Source: an uncultured Pluralibacter sp. (lineage in GTDB: Bacteria; Pseudomonadota; Gammaproteobacteria; Enterobacterales; Enterobacteriaceae). From it: DNA of 49,906 bases. Below, one piece after another: positions 1-8,885 of this stretch. The stretch spans positions 1 to 49,906 of the forward strand of contig NZ_CAJYMB010000157.1 in the NCBI RefSeq assembly GCF_913775985.1, read 5' to 3'. Both the position numbers and the translations under genes were made by a program. The notes under the pieces are model-generated. The model did not search any database. It was given only the letters and a program-made list of their open reading frames with translations, and was not told the DNA's origin. Positions within the stretch are counted from its first letter, which is position 1; every line of letters starts with the position of its first letter.

Positions 1-1
1 A

Positions 2-310
2 TTCATGATTCTGTTCGGCAGCTATAAAGTGGTGCCGACCATTACCGTTATCTCCACCTTCGGTCTGGTCTTTGCCTCGGTCTACTCGCTGGCGATGTTG
101 CACCGCGCTTACTTCGGTAAAGCGAAAAGCGAAATCGCGGCGAAAGAGCTGCCGGGGATGTCGCTGCGCGAGCTGTCTATCGTCCTGCTGCTGGTGGTTC
201 TGCTGGTTCTGCTCGGGTTCTTCCCGCAGCCGATTCTGGATACCTCCCACGCTGCGATGAGCAATATTCAGCAGTGGTTTGTTAATTCCGTTTCTACTAC
301 AAGGCCGTAA
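2..310 (+). CDS. nuoM: NADH-quinone oxidoreductase subunit M, C-terminal part (partial, runs off the left edge)
   Basis: This is the last ~102 residues of the NuoM proton-pumping membrane subunit of respiratory complex I. Two hydrophobic helices are visible, one around FGLVFASVYSLAMLHRAYFG and one around IVLLLVVLLVLLGFFPQP. The LHRAYFG stretch and a PQPILD-like end before a short hydrophilic tail are typical of the antiporter-like NuoL/M/N subunits. The 5' part lies outside the window, so no start can be given. The gene ends 6 bases before nuoN, in keeping with the nuoA-N operon. The assignment rests on the similarity of the tail and the adjacent nuoN. Confidence 0.93.
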   Translation, partial: FMILFGSYKVVPTITVISTFGLVFASVYSLAMLHRAYFGKAKSEIAAKELPGMSLRELSIVLLLVVLLVLLGFFPQPILDTSHAAMSNIQQWFVNSVSTTRP

Positions 311-316
311 ATCGCC

Positions 317-1774
317 ATGACAATAACTCCACAACAACTGATCGCACTGCTACCGCTGCTGATCGTCGGCTTGACGGTGGTGGTTGTGATGCTCTCCATT
401 GCGTGGCGACGCAATCACTTTACCAATGCCACGCTGTCGGTTATTGGCCTCAACCTCGCGCTGCTGTCGCTGTGGTTCGTTGGCCAGGCCGGCGCGATGG
501 ACGTTACCCCGCTGATGCGGGTTGACGGCTACGCCATGCTTTATACCGGGCTGGTGCTGCTGGCAAGTCTTGCCACCTGCACCTTCGCTTACCCGTGGCT
601 TGAAGGCTATTACGACAACAAAGATGAGTTCTATCTGCTGGTGCTGATTGCCGCTCTCGGCGGTATTCTGCTGGCGAATGCCAACCATCTGGCGTCGCTG
701 TTCCTCGGCATTGAACTGATCTCGCTTCCGTTGTTCGGCCTGATTGGCTACGCCTACCGGCAGAAGCGCTCGCTGGAAGCCAGCATCAAGTACACCATCC
801 TTTCGGCAGCGGCTTCGTCCTTCCTGCTGTTCGGTATGGCGCTGGTGTATGCTGACTCCGGCAGCCTGTCGTTTACCGCGCTGGGTAAAGCGCTGTCTGA
901 CAACATGCTGCACGAGCCGCTGCTGCTGGTTGGGCTGGGCATGATGATCGTGGGCCTGGGCTTTAAACTCTCGCTGGTGCCGTTCCACCTGTGGACGCCG
1001 GATGTCTACCAGGGCGCGCCTGCGCCGGTATCGACCTTCCTGGCCACCGCGAGCAAAATCGCCATCTTTGGCGTGGTGATGCGCCTGTTCCTGTACGCCC
1101 CGGTTGGCGACAGCGAAGCGGTGCGCACCGTGCTGGGCGTGATTGCCTTTGCCTCCATCATTTTCGGTAACCTGATGGCGCTGAGCCAGACCAACATCAA
1201 GCGTCTGCTCGGCTACTCTTCCGTATCGCATCTCGGCTATCTGCTGGTGGCGCTGATTGCGCTGCACAGCGGCGAAATGTCGATGGAAGCGGTAGGCGTC
1301 TACCTGGCCGGTTATCTGTTCAGCAGCCTCGGCGCCTTCGGCGTGGTGAGCCTGATGTCCAGCCCGTACCGCGGCCCGGACGCAGACTCGCTGTTCTCCT
1401 ACCGCGGTCTGTTCTGGCATCGCCCGATCCTGTCGGCAGTGATGACGGTGATGATGCTCTCTCTGGCGGGTATCCCGATGACGCTGGGCTTTATCGGCAA
1501 GTTCTACGTGCTGGCGGTGGGCGTCCACGCGCATCTGTGGTGGCTGACCGGTGCCGTGGTAGCAGGTTCGGCGATCGGCCTTTACTACTACCTGCGCGTA
1601 GCCGTGAGCCTGTACCTCAGCGCCCCGCAGCAGCTCAACCGCGATGCGCCGTCTAACTGGCAGTACAGCGCGGGCGGCATTGTGGTGCTGATTTCCGCTC
1701 TGCTGGTGCTGGTGCTGGGTATCTGGCCTCAGCCGCTTATCGATATCGTACAGCTGGCGCTGCCGGCGATGTAA
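317..1774 (+). CDS. nuoN: NADH-quinone oxidoreductase subunit N
   Basis: A 485-residue polytopic membrane protein, the usual length for NuoN, one of three antiporter-like proton-translocating subunits of complex I in the inner membrane. It is hydrophobic almost throughout (about 14 helices expected). Conserved family segments are visible: [15 protein letters not shown] near residue 132, the lysine-bearing SIKYTILSA around 157-165, [20 protein letters not shown] around 218-236, and [16 protein letters not shown] around 295-310. The ATG at 317 follows nuoM by 6 bases. It is the last gene of the nuo operon and is followed by a strong hairpin terminator. Nothing looks abnormal. Confidence 0.98.
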   Translation: MTITPQQLIALLPLLIVGLTVVVVMLSIAWRRNHFTNATLSVIGLNLALLSLWFVGQAGAMDVTPLMRVDGYAMLYTGLVLLASLATCTFAYPWLEGYYDNKDEFYLLVLIAALGGILLANANHLASLFLGIELISLPLFGLIGYAYRQKRSLEASIKYTILSAAASSFLLFGMALVYADSGSLSFTALGKALSDNMLHEPLLLVGLGMMIVGLGFKLSLVPFHLWTPDVYQGAPAPVSTFLATASKIAIFGVVMRLFLYAPVGDSEAVRTVLGVIAFASIIFGNLMALSQTNIKRLLGYSSVSHLGYLLVALIALHSGEMSMEAVGVYLAGYLFSSLGAFGVVSLMSSPYRGPDADSLFSYRGLFWHRPILSAVMTVMMLSLAGIPMTLGFIGKFYVLAVGVHAHLWWLTGAVVAGSAIGLYYYLRVAVSLYLSAPQQLNRDAPSNWQYSAGGIVVLISALLVLVLGIWPQPLIDIVQLALPAM

Positions 1775-1791
1775 ACGTAAGTTCTGAAATG

Positions 1792-1824
1792 AAAAAACCG
1801 CCGATTTAACCCGGCGGTTTTTTT
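1792..1824. terminator. Bidirectional rho-independent terminator between nuoN and the livK-like gene
   Basis: AAAAAACCGCCG and CGGCGGTTTTTTT form an inverted repeat with a short loop, with an A run on the left and a T run on the right. It can stop nuo transcription on the plus strand and the organosulfur cluster on the minus strand, which converge here. Confidence 0.9.
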
Positions 1825-1845
1825 ATTGTGCGGAGTGTAAACAGG

Positions 1846-3162
1846 CTAGCTGTCGTCCTGACAGGTACGCGGCGTTATCTTGTTTTGTTGTGCGTAGGCG
1901 TTAGCGGATTTCTCGATAATCGGACGCAGCAGCGCCCAGTCCGGCGCAATCCAGTCGCTGATAACCTTCCAGTGCTGGCCGTCCCACTGCTGGAAAGTGA
2001 CCCGGCCCTGGCCTTCGTGATCCTCGCAGGTGACATTAATCGAGTGGAACAATCCTTTTGCGCCAAGCGCTTCAACGCGGGCAGGATCGAGACGCAGATG
2101 CTCGAAGCCCCAGCGGATCTCATCGCCGGTCAGCGTACGGTGGCCGAATTTTTCCTGCGCGATGCGGATAGCTTCAACGTTGAGAATACCGTTAACGATC
2201 CCGAGATTGTGATACACGCTGCCGATACGCTTTCTGTCCTGCAGATTCCCCTTGTTCGCCCCGTATACCTTATCAATAATCTCCTTCACCACCGGATAGA
2301 CCGCGCCCGATGCCTGCGTCGTCAGGGCGATATAGCCCTTCGCGGCGCTGCCGGCCGGGATAACGTCCTCTTCCGAGTTTGACCAGACGTTACCGATAAT
2401 TTTTTCTGCCGGATAGCCAACTTTCTGAGCGGTTTTTAGCGCCACCGGGTTCATTACCCCAAAACCGCGCAGCACCACGAAATCCGGTTTGGCCCGGCGG
2501 ATGGTCAGCCACTGGGACTGCTGCTCATTGCCGGGATGCGGAACTTCAATTTGCTGCAGCGTAAAGCCATACTTCTTCGCCAGCAGCTCGTAGATAGGGA
2601 TAGTTTCTCTGCCATAGGGCGAACCGTGGTACAGCACGATAATCTTTTTCCCTTTGAGCTTTTCAAGCCCGCCGACCCGGCTGCCAATAAAGGTCACGAT
2701 CCCGGAGGTTTCGCTATAGGGATTGAGCAGAAGCGGGAAGACGTAAGGGAAAACCCGGCCGTCGGTGGAGTCGGTTCTGCCGTGATCGATAGTGACCAGC
2801 GGCGTTTTATCACGGGTCACGTCATCAATCATCGCATAAGCAATACCGACGGAAAGGGGATTCCAGGCGGCAACGCCGGGACGGCTTTTTTGCCGCTTGT
2901 AGCATTCCACGCCGCGCTCTACCTCGTACTGGGTTTCGCACTCGTCCCAGGTCAGCTTGACGCCGTTAACCCCGCCGTCGCGCTGGTTTATTAGCGTCAG
3001 GTAATCAATAAAGCCGCCGAAAAATCCGCTGCCGGCTGCCGCATAGGGTCCCACCCGATAACTCTGCAGCGGAAAATACTGCTCATCCGCTCTGGCTCCC
3101 AGCGTCAGCTGCGCCGCCAGCAGAAACAGCCCGACGATAAAACGCACGCTCATTTTGACCAT
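1846..3162 (-). CDS. Periplasmic substrate-binding protein of a branched-chain-amino-acid-type (HAAT) ABC importer
   Basis: A 438-residue protein with a Sec signal peptide (MVKMSVRFIVGLFLLAAQ..., cleavage probably near GARA-D) and a type I periplasmic binding fold of the LivK/amide family. KKIIVLYHGSPYGRE, PDFVVLRGFG and the NGILN/AIRIA region follow the LivK-like pattern. It is longer than E. coli LivK (~370 aa). The ATG at 3162 is preceded by GGGGA at good spacing, which decides the start. It is the last gene of the minus-strand cluster, 44 bases after the sfnB-family gene. The context suggests that its ligand is an organosulfur compound (sulfone, sulfonate or similar) rather than leucine. 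That is inference: the binding pocket cannot be read from sequence alone. Confidence 0.85.
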   Translation of the reverse strand: MVKMSVRFIVGLFLLAAQLTLGARADEQYFPLQSYRVGPYAAAGSGFFGGFIDYLTLINQRDGGVNGVKLTWDECETQYEVERGVECYKRQKSRPGVAAWNPLSVGIAYAMIDDVTRDKTPLVTIDHGRTDSTDGRVFPYVFPLLLNPYSETSGIVTFIGSRVGGLEKLKGKKIIVLYHGSPYGRETIPIYELLAKKYGFTLQQIEVPHPGNEQQSQWLTIRRAKPDFVVLRGFGVMNPVALKTAQKVGYPAEKIIGNVWSNSEEDVIPAGSAAKGYIALTTQASGAVYPVVKEIIDKVYGANKGNLQDRKRIGSVYHNLGIVNGILNVEAIRIAQEKFGHRTLTGDEIRWGFEHLRLDPARVEALGAKGLFHSINVTCEDHEGQGRVTFQQWDGQHWKVISDWIAPDWALLRPIIEKSANAYAQQNKITPRTCQDDS

Positions 3163-3206
3163 CTCTATCCCCTGTCATTAATTAAATTATTATTGTTGCC
3201 GCTGCG

Positions 3207-4454
3207 TCAGTTCCAGGCGTGCTGCGGCGGGTTCACGCCGTTTAAGGCATAGTTGCCCAGAATGGCGTACTTCCAGCGCACCGGATCGTGCAGCGTGTGG
3301 GTGCGGGCGTTGCGCCAGTGCCTGTCCAGATTATTGTTGGCAAGCGTGGATCGGGTGCCCGCCAGTTCGAACAGCCGGTTAGTGGCCTCAATGGCTATTT
3401 CGGTACTCAGTATTTTGGCTTCCGCCACCGCCAGCTGGGCCTTTACCACATTGTCAGTGGTGGCCTGCGCGACGGCCCTGTCGATCAGCAGGCCGGCCCT
3501 TTCCTGCAGCGCCTCGGCGGCATGCAGCCGCAGCGTCAGATCGCCAATCCGCTGAATGGTATAGGGATCCTGACTGGCGCTTTCCAGGCCGCTGTCCACC
3601 CACGGACGGGACTTTTCACGTACGAAGGTAATGGTGTCGGCAATTGCCGCCTCGGCAATGCCGGTATCCACGGCGACCTGGATAATCTGGGAGATAGCGC
3701 CGTCGGCACTGGGGGTTTCATAACCCTTGTAACCGGGTACCAGATGGCTTTTTTCCACCCGGACATTGTCCAGCAGCACGGTACCGCTGGCGGTAGTGCG
3801 CTGTCCGAAGGAGGACCAGTCGTCAATCACCGTTAACCCCGGCGCATCACGTTCGGCGATGGCGTACCAGGGGCGGCCCTTATCGTCCAGAGCCACAATC
3901 GGTACCAGATGCGCCAGCAGCGCGCCGCTGGCGTAAAACTTCTTCCCGTTGACCAGCACGTGATCGCCCTTGTCCCGCAGGCGGGTTTCGAAATCCGCTG
4001 CCCGCCGGCTGCCAAATTCAGAGAAGGCATTACCGAAGCGCGCCCCGCCGAGTACTAAATCGAACAGCGTTTTCTGCTGCGCCTCATCGCTGACCGTGCG
4101 GATAGCCGCCACTATCGCCAGATGGTTCTGGGAAATTTGCGCGATAGACGGATCTGCTGCTGCGATGGTCTGCACGACCCGGGCCAGCGTGGCGTAAGAC
4201 ACTTCCGGGCCGCCGAAGCGGCGGGGCACGTTGAGCGACCACAGCCCGCTTTGTGAAAAAGCGTCCAGCTCGGCGATGGGCAGCGTGCGGTGGCGATCGC
4301 GTTCGGCGGCGTTAACCGCAAACTGCGCCGCCAGCGCTTGCGCAACGCGAATCGCTTCTTCGTCGCTGGTAATAATGTGCGCCGGCTCGGCGGGTTTCGG
4401 ATACCCCGGTACGCCCTGCGGCGCTTTTTCTACAGCGGATTGCGTGGTGCTCAT
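3207..4454 (-). CDS. sfnB: SfnB-family sulfur-acquisition oxidoreductase (acyl-CoA dehydrogenase fold)
   Basis: A 415-residue protein of the acyl-CoA dehydrogenase / flavin monooxygenase superfamily (the DszC, SfnB, XiaF type). The N-terminal helical domain contains AALAQFAVNAAERDRHR, the middle beta domain contains KKFYASGALLAHLVPIVALD, and the C-terminal four-helix bundle contains NRLFELAGTRSTLANNNLDRHWRNARTHTLHDP in two runs. The last part, with DRHWRNARTHTLHDP, is typical of flavin-dependent members that act on aromatic or organosulfur substrates. Such proteins need reduced flavin. The start at 4454 has a good AGGAG box (CAGGAGATATCACT before ATG). It lies 23 bases after the livF-like gene and 44 before livK. 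SfnB's exact reaction is not established in the family, so I claim only the class. The symbol is by family name. Confidence 0.85.
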   Translation of the reverse strand: MSTTQSAVEKAPQGVPGYPKPAEPAHIITSDEEAIRVAQALAAQFAVNAAERDRHRTLPIAELDAFSQSGLWSLNVPRRFGGPEVSYATLARVVQTIAAADPSIAQISQNHLAIVAAIRTVSDEAQQKTLFDLVLGGARFGNAFSEFGSRRAADFETRLRDKGDHVLVNGKKFYASGALLAHLVPIVALDDKGRPWYAIAERDAPGLTVIDDWSSFGQRTTASGTVLLDNVRVEKSHLVPGYKGYETPSADGAISQIIQVAVDTGIAEAAIADTITFVREKSRPWVDSGLESASQDPYTIQRIGDLTLRLHAAEALQERAGLLIDRAVAQATTDNVVKAQLAVAEAKILSTEIAIEATNRLFELAGTRSTLANNNLDRHWRNARTHTLHDPVRWKYAILGNYALNGVNPPQHAWN

Positions 4455-4477
4455 AGTGATATCTCCTGTCAGAAAAG

Positions 4478-5230
4478 TTATGCCGCGAAGCCCAGATAGA
4501 TTTTTTGGATGTCCTCCTGCTGGCTTAACGCCGCGGCGCTGCCGGACAGCGCCACGCGGCCGCTATCCAGCACGTAGGCCCGATGTGCATGGCGTAATGC
4601 GATGCTGGAATTTTGCTCTGCCACCAGAATCGACAGCGCGTGCTGTTGGTTGAGCTGGCGTAGAACGGTAAAAATCTCCTCTACCATTTTCGGCGCCAGT
4701 CCCATTGAGGGTTCATCCAGCAGCAGAAGCCGGGGTTTCGCCATCAGCGCCCGCCCAATGGCAACCATCTGCTGCTCGCCGCCGGAAGCCAGCCCCGCAG
4801 CGAGTCGGCACTTATCTTTCAGGCGGGGAAAAATGTGGTAGATCTCCTCCAGCCGCAGGCGAAGCTCCCGCCGGGACAGGGGATGCGCCAGCGTGCCGGC
4901 GATCAAATTTTCTTCAACAGTCAGTGAGGTAAAACAGTGCCGCCCCTCCAGAACCGAGGCGATCCCCCGGCGCACCAGCCCGTGGGGCGTCGCAGTGGTG
5001 ATATCTTCTGCCGCCCACCGCACCCGCCCGGCAGTAACCTCTCCGCGCCGGGCGGGCAGCAGGCGGGCAATGGCCTGCAGCGCGGTAGATTTCCCCGCGC
5101 CGTTGCGTCCCAGCAGGGCCACGATTTCGCCTTCATTCACATACAGGCTTAGGGTTTCCAGGGCCACAATGTGCCGCTGGTAGCGGGCGCTGAGGTCGGT
5201 GACGTCAAGCAGTGGAGATGCATCAGGCAC
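4478..5230 (-). CDS. HAAT-type ABC transporter ATPase, LivF-like
   Basis: An ATP-binding subunit with a complete catalytic set: Walker A GRNGAGKST, signature ASGGEQQMVAIGRAL, Walker B LLLLDEP followed by SMGLAPKMVEEIF, and the switch region VAEQN. The length (250 aa) is near that of E. coli LivF (237). An upstream ATG at 5260 has no ribosome-binding site. The GTG at 5230 has GGGAG 8 bases before it and overlaps the stop of the livM-like gene by 8 bases, so I prefer GTG. It should power import together with a LivG-type partner, but that partner is broken here, so this may be the only functional ATPase of the transporter. Confidence 0.9.
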   Translation of the reverse strand: MPDASPLLDVTDLSARYQRHIVALETLSLYVNEGEIVALLGRNGAGKSTALQAIARLLPARRGEVTAGRVRWAAEDITTATPHGLVRRGIASVLEGRHCFTSLTVEENLIAGTLAHPLSRRELRLRLEEIYHIFPRLKDKCRLAAGLASGGEQQMVAIGRALMAKPRLLLLDEPSMGLAPKMVEEIFTVLRQLNQQHALSILVAEQNSSIALRHAHRAYVLDSGRVALSGSAAALSQQEDIQKIYLGFAA

Positions 5231-6269
5231 GGTGTTTTCTCCCGGCGGTAAAGCGGGCATACAGGCGCCCGGTAAGCGCCGCCAGGCCCTTCGGCTCGGC
5301 GATCAGAAAAGCGATGAGCAGCACGCCGACGATGATGTTTTGCACCAGCTCCAGCACACCGGAGTCAACGTGATCCCCCAGCAGCCACGAGCCGACCCGG
5401 GAGAGCAGCAGCGGAAACAGCGTCAGCAGCGCTGCGCCAAGATAGGCGCCGCGCACGGTGCCCAGCCCGCCGATAATAATGATGAACAGCAGCTGGAACG
5501 ATTGCGCAAGGTCAAATCCGGCCGGCTCGATATTGCGCAGGTAGGCGAATGACCACAGCACGCCGGCGATGCCGATGATGAACGAGGAGAAGCCGAAGGC
5601 GAGCATTTGCGTGTACGCCACCGGTACGCCAATCACTTTCGCCGCCAGCGGATTATCGCGCACCGAGATAAAATTTCGCCCCGTGGAGCCGCGCACGACC
5701 CGCACCACCAGCCAGGTGAGCAGGCTCACTACGGTGAGGGTAAACAGATAGCGGCGTACGGCGCTGTCGATAACCCAGCCTCCGAACTGCAGCGGTGCCA
5801 GCGACACGACGCCCGAGGCGCTGTTAAGTGAAAACCAGCCAAAATTATTCAGCATCCACTGAATAAAAAACTGCGGCGCGAGGGTCGAGATTGCCAGATA
5901 AAAGCTGCTGAGCCGCAGGCTGGGTAGGCCAAAAATTAGCCCGATCGCCGCGCTGACGGTTCCCGCCAGCAGCAGCACGATGGGCAACGGTAGAAACGGA
6001 AGCCGGCTTATCAGGTTGAGGGCGGTATAGGCGCCGGCGGCCATAAAGGCCGCGCTGCCGAGCGAAATCTGTCCGGTATAGCCCGCAAGCACGTTCAGAC
6101 CCAGCGCGGCCAGAGAGAGGATCAGAAACGGCGTCAGCACCGCATCAAACAGATATTCATTGCCGAGCCACGGCAGCAGAATAAACGCAGCGCCGGGCAG
6201 GAGCAGCCGCGTGGAATTAAGGCCCTTCAGGAATGCGCGGCGCGGGGCCGCAGGGAGCGTAGTCATCAT
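5223..6269 (-). CDS. HAAT-type ABC transporter permease, LivM-like
   Basis: A 348-residue inner-membrane permease. The diagnostic LivM segment GYTGQISLGSAAFMAAGAYT lies around residues 65-84, and the cytoplasmic coupling region RGSTGRNFISVRDNPLAAKV around 191-210. About ten hydrophobic helices are visible. The ATG overlaps the livH-like stop (TAATG), and a second in-frame ATG follows immediately. It forms the channel with the LivH-like subunit. The tail overlaps the preferred livF start by 8 bases, so translation is probably coupled. Confidence 0.9.
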   Translation of the reverse strand: MMTTLPAAPRRAFLKGLNSTRLLLPGAAFILLPWLGNEYLFDAVLTPFLILSLAALGLNVLAGYTGQISLGSAAFMAAGAYTALNLISRLPFLPLPIVLLLAGTVSAAIGLIFGLPSLRLSSFYLAISTLAPQFFIQWMLNNFGWFSLNSASGVVSLAPLQFGGWVIDSAVRRYLFTLTVVSLLTWLVVRVVRGSTGRNFISVRDNPLAAKVIGVPVAYTQMLAFGFSSFIIGIAGVLWSFAYLRNIEPAGFDLAQSFQLLFIIIIGGLGTVRGAYLGAALLTLFPLLLSRVGSWLLGDHVDSGVLELVQNIIVGVLLIAFLIAEPKGLAALTGRLYARFTAGRKHRA

Positions 6270-7162
6270 TACAGCCTCGCCAGCCGACGGGATCCAAACA
6301 GCCCGGACGGGCAGATCAGCAGGAACAGCAGTACCGCCGCATAGGCAATCCAGCTGTCGATTCCGCCTCCCAGCAGCGGGCCAAGGTAGACTGAGCCGAG
6401 TTTCTCAATTGCGCCCACCAGCAGACCGGCCACAATGGCGCCGATAATGGAGTCGAATCCGCCCAGCACCAGCACCGGCAGGGCCTTGAGCACCACCAGC
6501 GAGAGCGAAAACTGCACCCCGAGTCTGGCTCCCCACAGCAGGCCAGCCACCAGCGCCACGACGCCGGCCGCGGCCCACACTACTGCCCACAGGCGGCCAA
6601 TATTGAGCCCGACGGCAAGGCCGGCAAACGCATCATCAGCAACGGCGCGAAAGGCCAGCCCGGTATGGGTATAGCGAAAGAACAGGCTCAGCAGCAGAAC
6701 CAGCAGGCCGGCGGCACCGGCCGCGAACAGATCGAACTGGCTTATCAGCACCCCGCCTATTTCAAAAGGGGTATCGTCAATGCCCAAATCCAGGGCGTGA
6801 ACCTGAGTGCCCCACATCAGCTGAGCGGCACCTTCAATGATGTAGGACACCCCGAGCGTGGCGACAAACAGAATAATCGGCGGCTGGTTAACCAGCGGGC
6901 GCAGAACGGAATATTCGATCAGCATGCCCAGTAGCGAAACCGCGGCGAGAGCCACCAGCACCACAATCCAGGCTGGCCAGCCGCGTTCCAGCAGGCAGAC
7001 GAAGGTCAGGGCAGCGAACAGCAGCATCGACCCCTGAGCGAAGTTAAAGACGCCCGAACTTTTGTACACCAGCACGAAGCCCAGCGCGACCAGGGAGTAC
7101 ATCACCCCGGAGAGCAGGCCGCCGATCAGCACTTCAAAGAAAAACGGCCAGTCGATATCCAT
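6269..7162 (-). CDS. HAAT-type ABC transporter permease, LivH-like
   Basis: A 297-residue permease of the LivH family, a typical length. Family marks are GVMYSLVALGFVLVYKSSGV near residues 19-38, followed by FNFAQGSMLLF, and the cytoplasmic loop FRAVADDAFAGLAVGLNIGR around 170-190. Eight or so hydrophobic helices can be seen. The ATG at 7162 overlaps the stop of the upstream livG remnant (TAATG). That arrangement is usual for translational coupling to an intact livG and may now limit expression of this permease, because ribosomes would terminate early in the broken gene. Confidence 0.9.
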   Translation of the reverse strand: MDIDWPFFFEVLIGGLLSGVMYSLVALGFVLVYKSSGVFNFAQGSMLLFAALTFVCLLERGWPAWIVVLVALAAVSLLGMLIEYSVLRPLVNQPPIILFVATLGVSYIIEGAAQLMWGTQVHALDLGIDDTPFEIGGVLISQFDLFAAGAAGLLVLLLSLFFRYTHTGLAFRAVADDAFAGLAVGLNIGRLWAVVWAAAGVVALVAGLLWGARLGVQFSLSLVVLKALPVLVLGGFDSIIGAIVAGLLVGAIEKLGSVYLGPLLGGGIDSWIAYAAVLLFLLICPSGLFGSRRLARL

Positions 7163-7642
7163 TATGCGTCCTCCGTCCGGGGAGAGGCAGTACCGAGATA
7201 GGCGGCAATAACCGCCGGATCCCGGCGGATAACGTCGGGCGTACCCGACGCTATCGCGCGCCCGTACTCCAGAACCGTAATACGGTCTGACAGCGCCATT
7301 ACCACGCCGATATCGTGCTCGATCAGCACAATCGTGGTGCCAAAATGGCGGCGAACCGCGCGGATCAGCTCGCAGAGTTCCTGCTTATCTGCGCCGGTAC
7401 AGCCCGGCAATCACATTCAGCAGCGTGCTTTTACCCGCGCCGTTCGGGCCAATAATCGACAGCAGCTGGGAAGGGCCCGCCTGGAGCGAAACGTCCGTAA
7501 GGGCGCTGACGCCGCCAAAGGCGAGGGAGATGCCCGACAGCGTCAGCGTCAGGCCGCGAGCGCTGGTGCTGTCTTCCTCGGCGCTCCAGCCCGCGGCAAC
7601 CGCCTGTCGGAGAGTAGTTAAAGAGCTATCGAATACGGTCAT
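7162..7642 (-). pseudogene. Broken LivG-type ABC ATPase: internal deletion plus frame change
   Basis: Two fragments in different frames abut. The N-terminal piece starts at the ATG at 7642 (GGGAG box upstream, 16 bases after sfnG). It runs through SGISLAFGGVSALTDVSL and Walker [20 protein letters not shown] to a stop at 7385. The C-terminal piece resumes in another frame at [18 protein letters not shown] and continues through [19 protein letters not shown] to [12 protein letters not shown], ending at 7162. Together they give about 160 residues against ~255-280 for LivG proteins. The missing ~100-120 residues would hold the Q-loop, ABC signature and Walker B aspartate. In this family [10 protein letters not shown] lies just after Walker B. 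The junction is near 7385-7405. No simple frameshift repair restores the missing core. A sequencing or assembly deletion remains possible. Confidence 0.9.
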
Positions 7643-7658
7643 GAGCGGCTCCCGGGAT

Positions 7659-8768
7659 TCAGCTCGCAGCCGCAGCCGCGGACTGTGCCTGCTGCTCCAG
7701 CTCGCGCACCAGAGGAATAATTTCCCGGCCGAAGTACTCCACCTCTTCCTGGAAGTGCAGGAACGCCAGCAGCAGCAGATCGACGCCTGCCAGCTTAAGC
7801 GCGACAATCCGTTCGGCGATCTGCTGCGGGGTGCCGATCAGATTGGTTTTAAATCCGTCGTTGTACTGAACCAGATCCTCAAATGTCGACTTTGCCCAGT
7901 TACCTTCACCTTCAGGGGAGGCGCTGCCGGCATTTTTCACCTCGTGCTGGAAACCCTTAACGGCGTCCGGATTAGCATTATCAATAATTTCCTGCAGCAC
8001 CGCCTGTGCTTCCTCTTCGCTGCTGCGGGCTATAACAAAACCGTTGACGCCAATTTTGACCTTGTGCTGGTTCTGCGCCGATTTATGGTGGATATCCTCT
8101 ACCTGCGTGCGGATATTCTCCAGCGAGCCGCCGTTGGTGAAGTACCAGTCGGATACCCGGGAGGCCATGTCTCTTGCCGCCCGCGAGCTGCCGCCCTGGA
8201 AAATTTCCGGCAGCGGCGAGAGCGGTTTGGGCTTGAGCGAATAGTCGCGGAAGCGGTAGAAGTCGCCGGCAAAGGTGAAGCTGGATTCCGACCAGATCCC
8301 TTTCAGGCAGCGGATAAACTCCTCCGAGCGCAGGTAGCGCTCTTCATGATCCAGCCACGGCTCGCCGATAGCCTTGAACTCCCCCCGGAACCAGCCGCTG
8401 ACGATGTTGACCGCGATCCGCGGGCCGTACAGGTGGCTGATGGTGGCAATCTGTTTGGCGGCAAGCGTCGGGTTCCACGGGCCGGGAAGCAGCGCGGCGA
8501 TCACGTTGAGCTTCTCCGTTGACGCCAGAAGCGCCTGGGAAAAGGACACGGATTCATGCTGGTTATCGGCGCCGTAGCCTGCGGTGAAGCGGATCTGGGT
8601 CAGGGCATAGTCAAACCCGGCGCGCTCGGCTATCTGCGCCAGCTTGCGGTTGTAGTCGATATCCCAGCTGGTCCGCTGGGGAATATTACTGATCACTAAT
8701 CCACCGGATACATTGGGTACCCAATAGGCAAACTGAATCGGCTGATATACTGAATCTGAGCTGGACAT
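7659..8768 (-). CDS. sfnG: FMNH2-dependent dimethylsulfone monooxygenase
   Basis: A 369-residue bacterial luciferase-like (LLM) monooxygenase. It closely follows Pseudomonas SfnG in segments such as FAYWVPNVSGGLV near the N-terminus, AGFDYALTQIRFTAGYGA, RIAVNIVSGWFRGEFKAIGE, IFQGGSSRAARDMASRVSD and EGNWAKSTFEDLVQYNDGFK. SfnG uses FMNH2 and O2 to convert dimethylsulfone to methanesulfinate and formaldehyde, a step in scavenging sulfur. The upstream in-frame ATG at 8804 lacks a ribosome-binding site. The ATG at 8768 has GGGGA 5 bases before it, so that start is chosen. It is first in the seven-gene minus-strand cluster, below a sigma-54-type promoter. No flavin reductase gene is adjacent, so FMNH2 must come from elsewhere. 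Confidence 0.92.
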   Translation of the reverse strand: MSSSDSVYQPIQFAYWVPNVSGGLVISNIPQRTSWDIDYNRKLAQIAERAGFDYALTQIRFTAGYGADNQHESVSFSQALLASTEKLNVIAALLPGPWNPTLAAKQIATISHLYGPRIAVNIVSGWFRGEFKAIGEPWLDHEERYLRSEEFIRCLKGIWSESSFTFAGDFYRFRDYSLKPKPLSPLPEIFQGGSSRAARDMASRVSDWYFTNGGSLENIRTQVEDIHHKSAQNQHKVKIGVNGFVIARSSEEEAQAVLQEIIDNANPDAVKGFQHEVKNAGSASPEGEGNWAKSTFEDLVQYNDGFKTNLIGTPQQIAERIVALKLAGVDLLLLAFLHFQEEVEYFGREIIPLVRELEQQAQSAAAAAS

Positions 8769-8885
8769 GGCATTCCCCGTTTTATGCAGGTCAAAAGTTG
8801 GCATTGCGCATTGGTTATCGAATTTTTATATAACTATTTTATTAATAGTGATAATGAATGATAACCAAAAGCTATATGAGCCTTA

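Noticed and set aside
350-1534. 394-codon open frame antisense to nuoN
   Set aside because: His/Gln/Arg-rich translation typical of the reverse frame of a membrane-protein gene.
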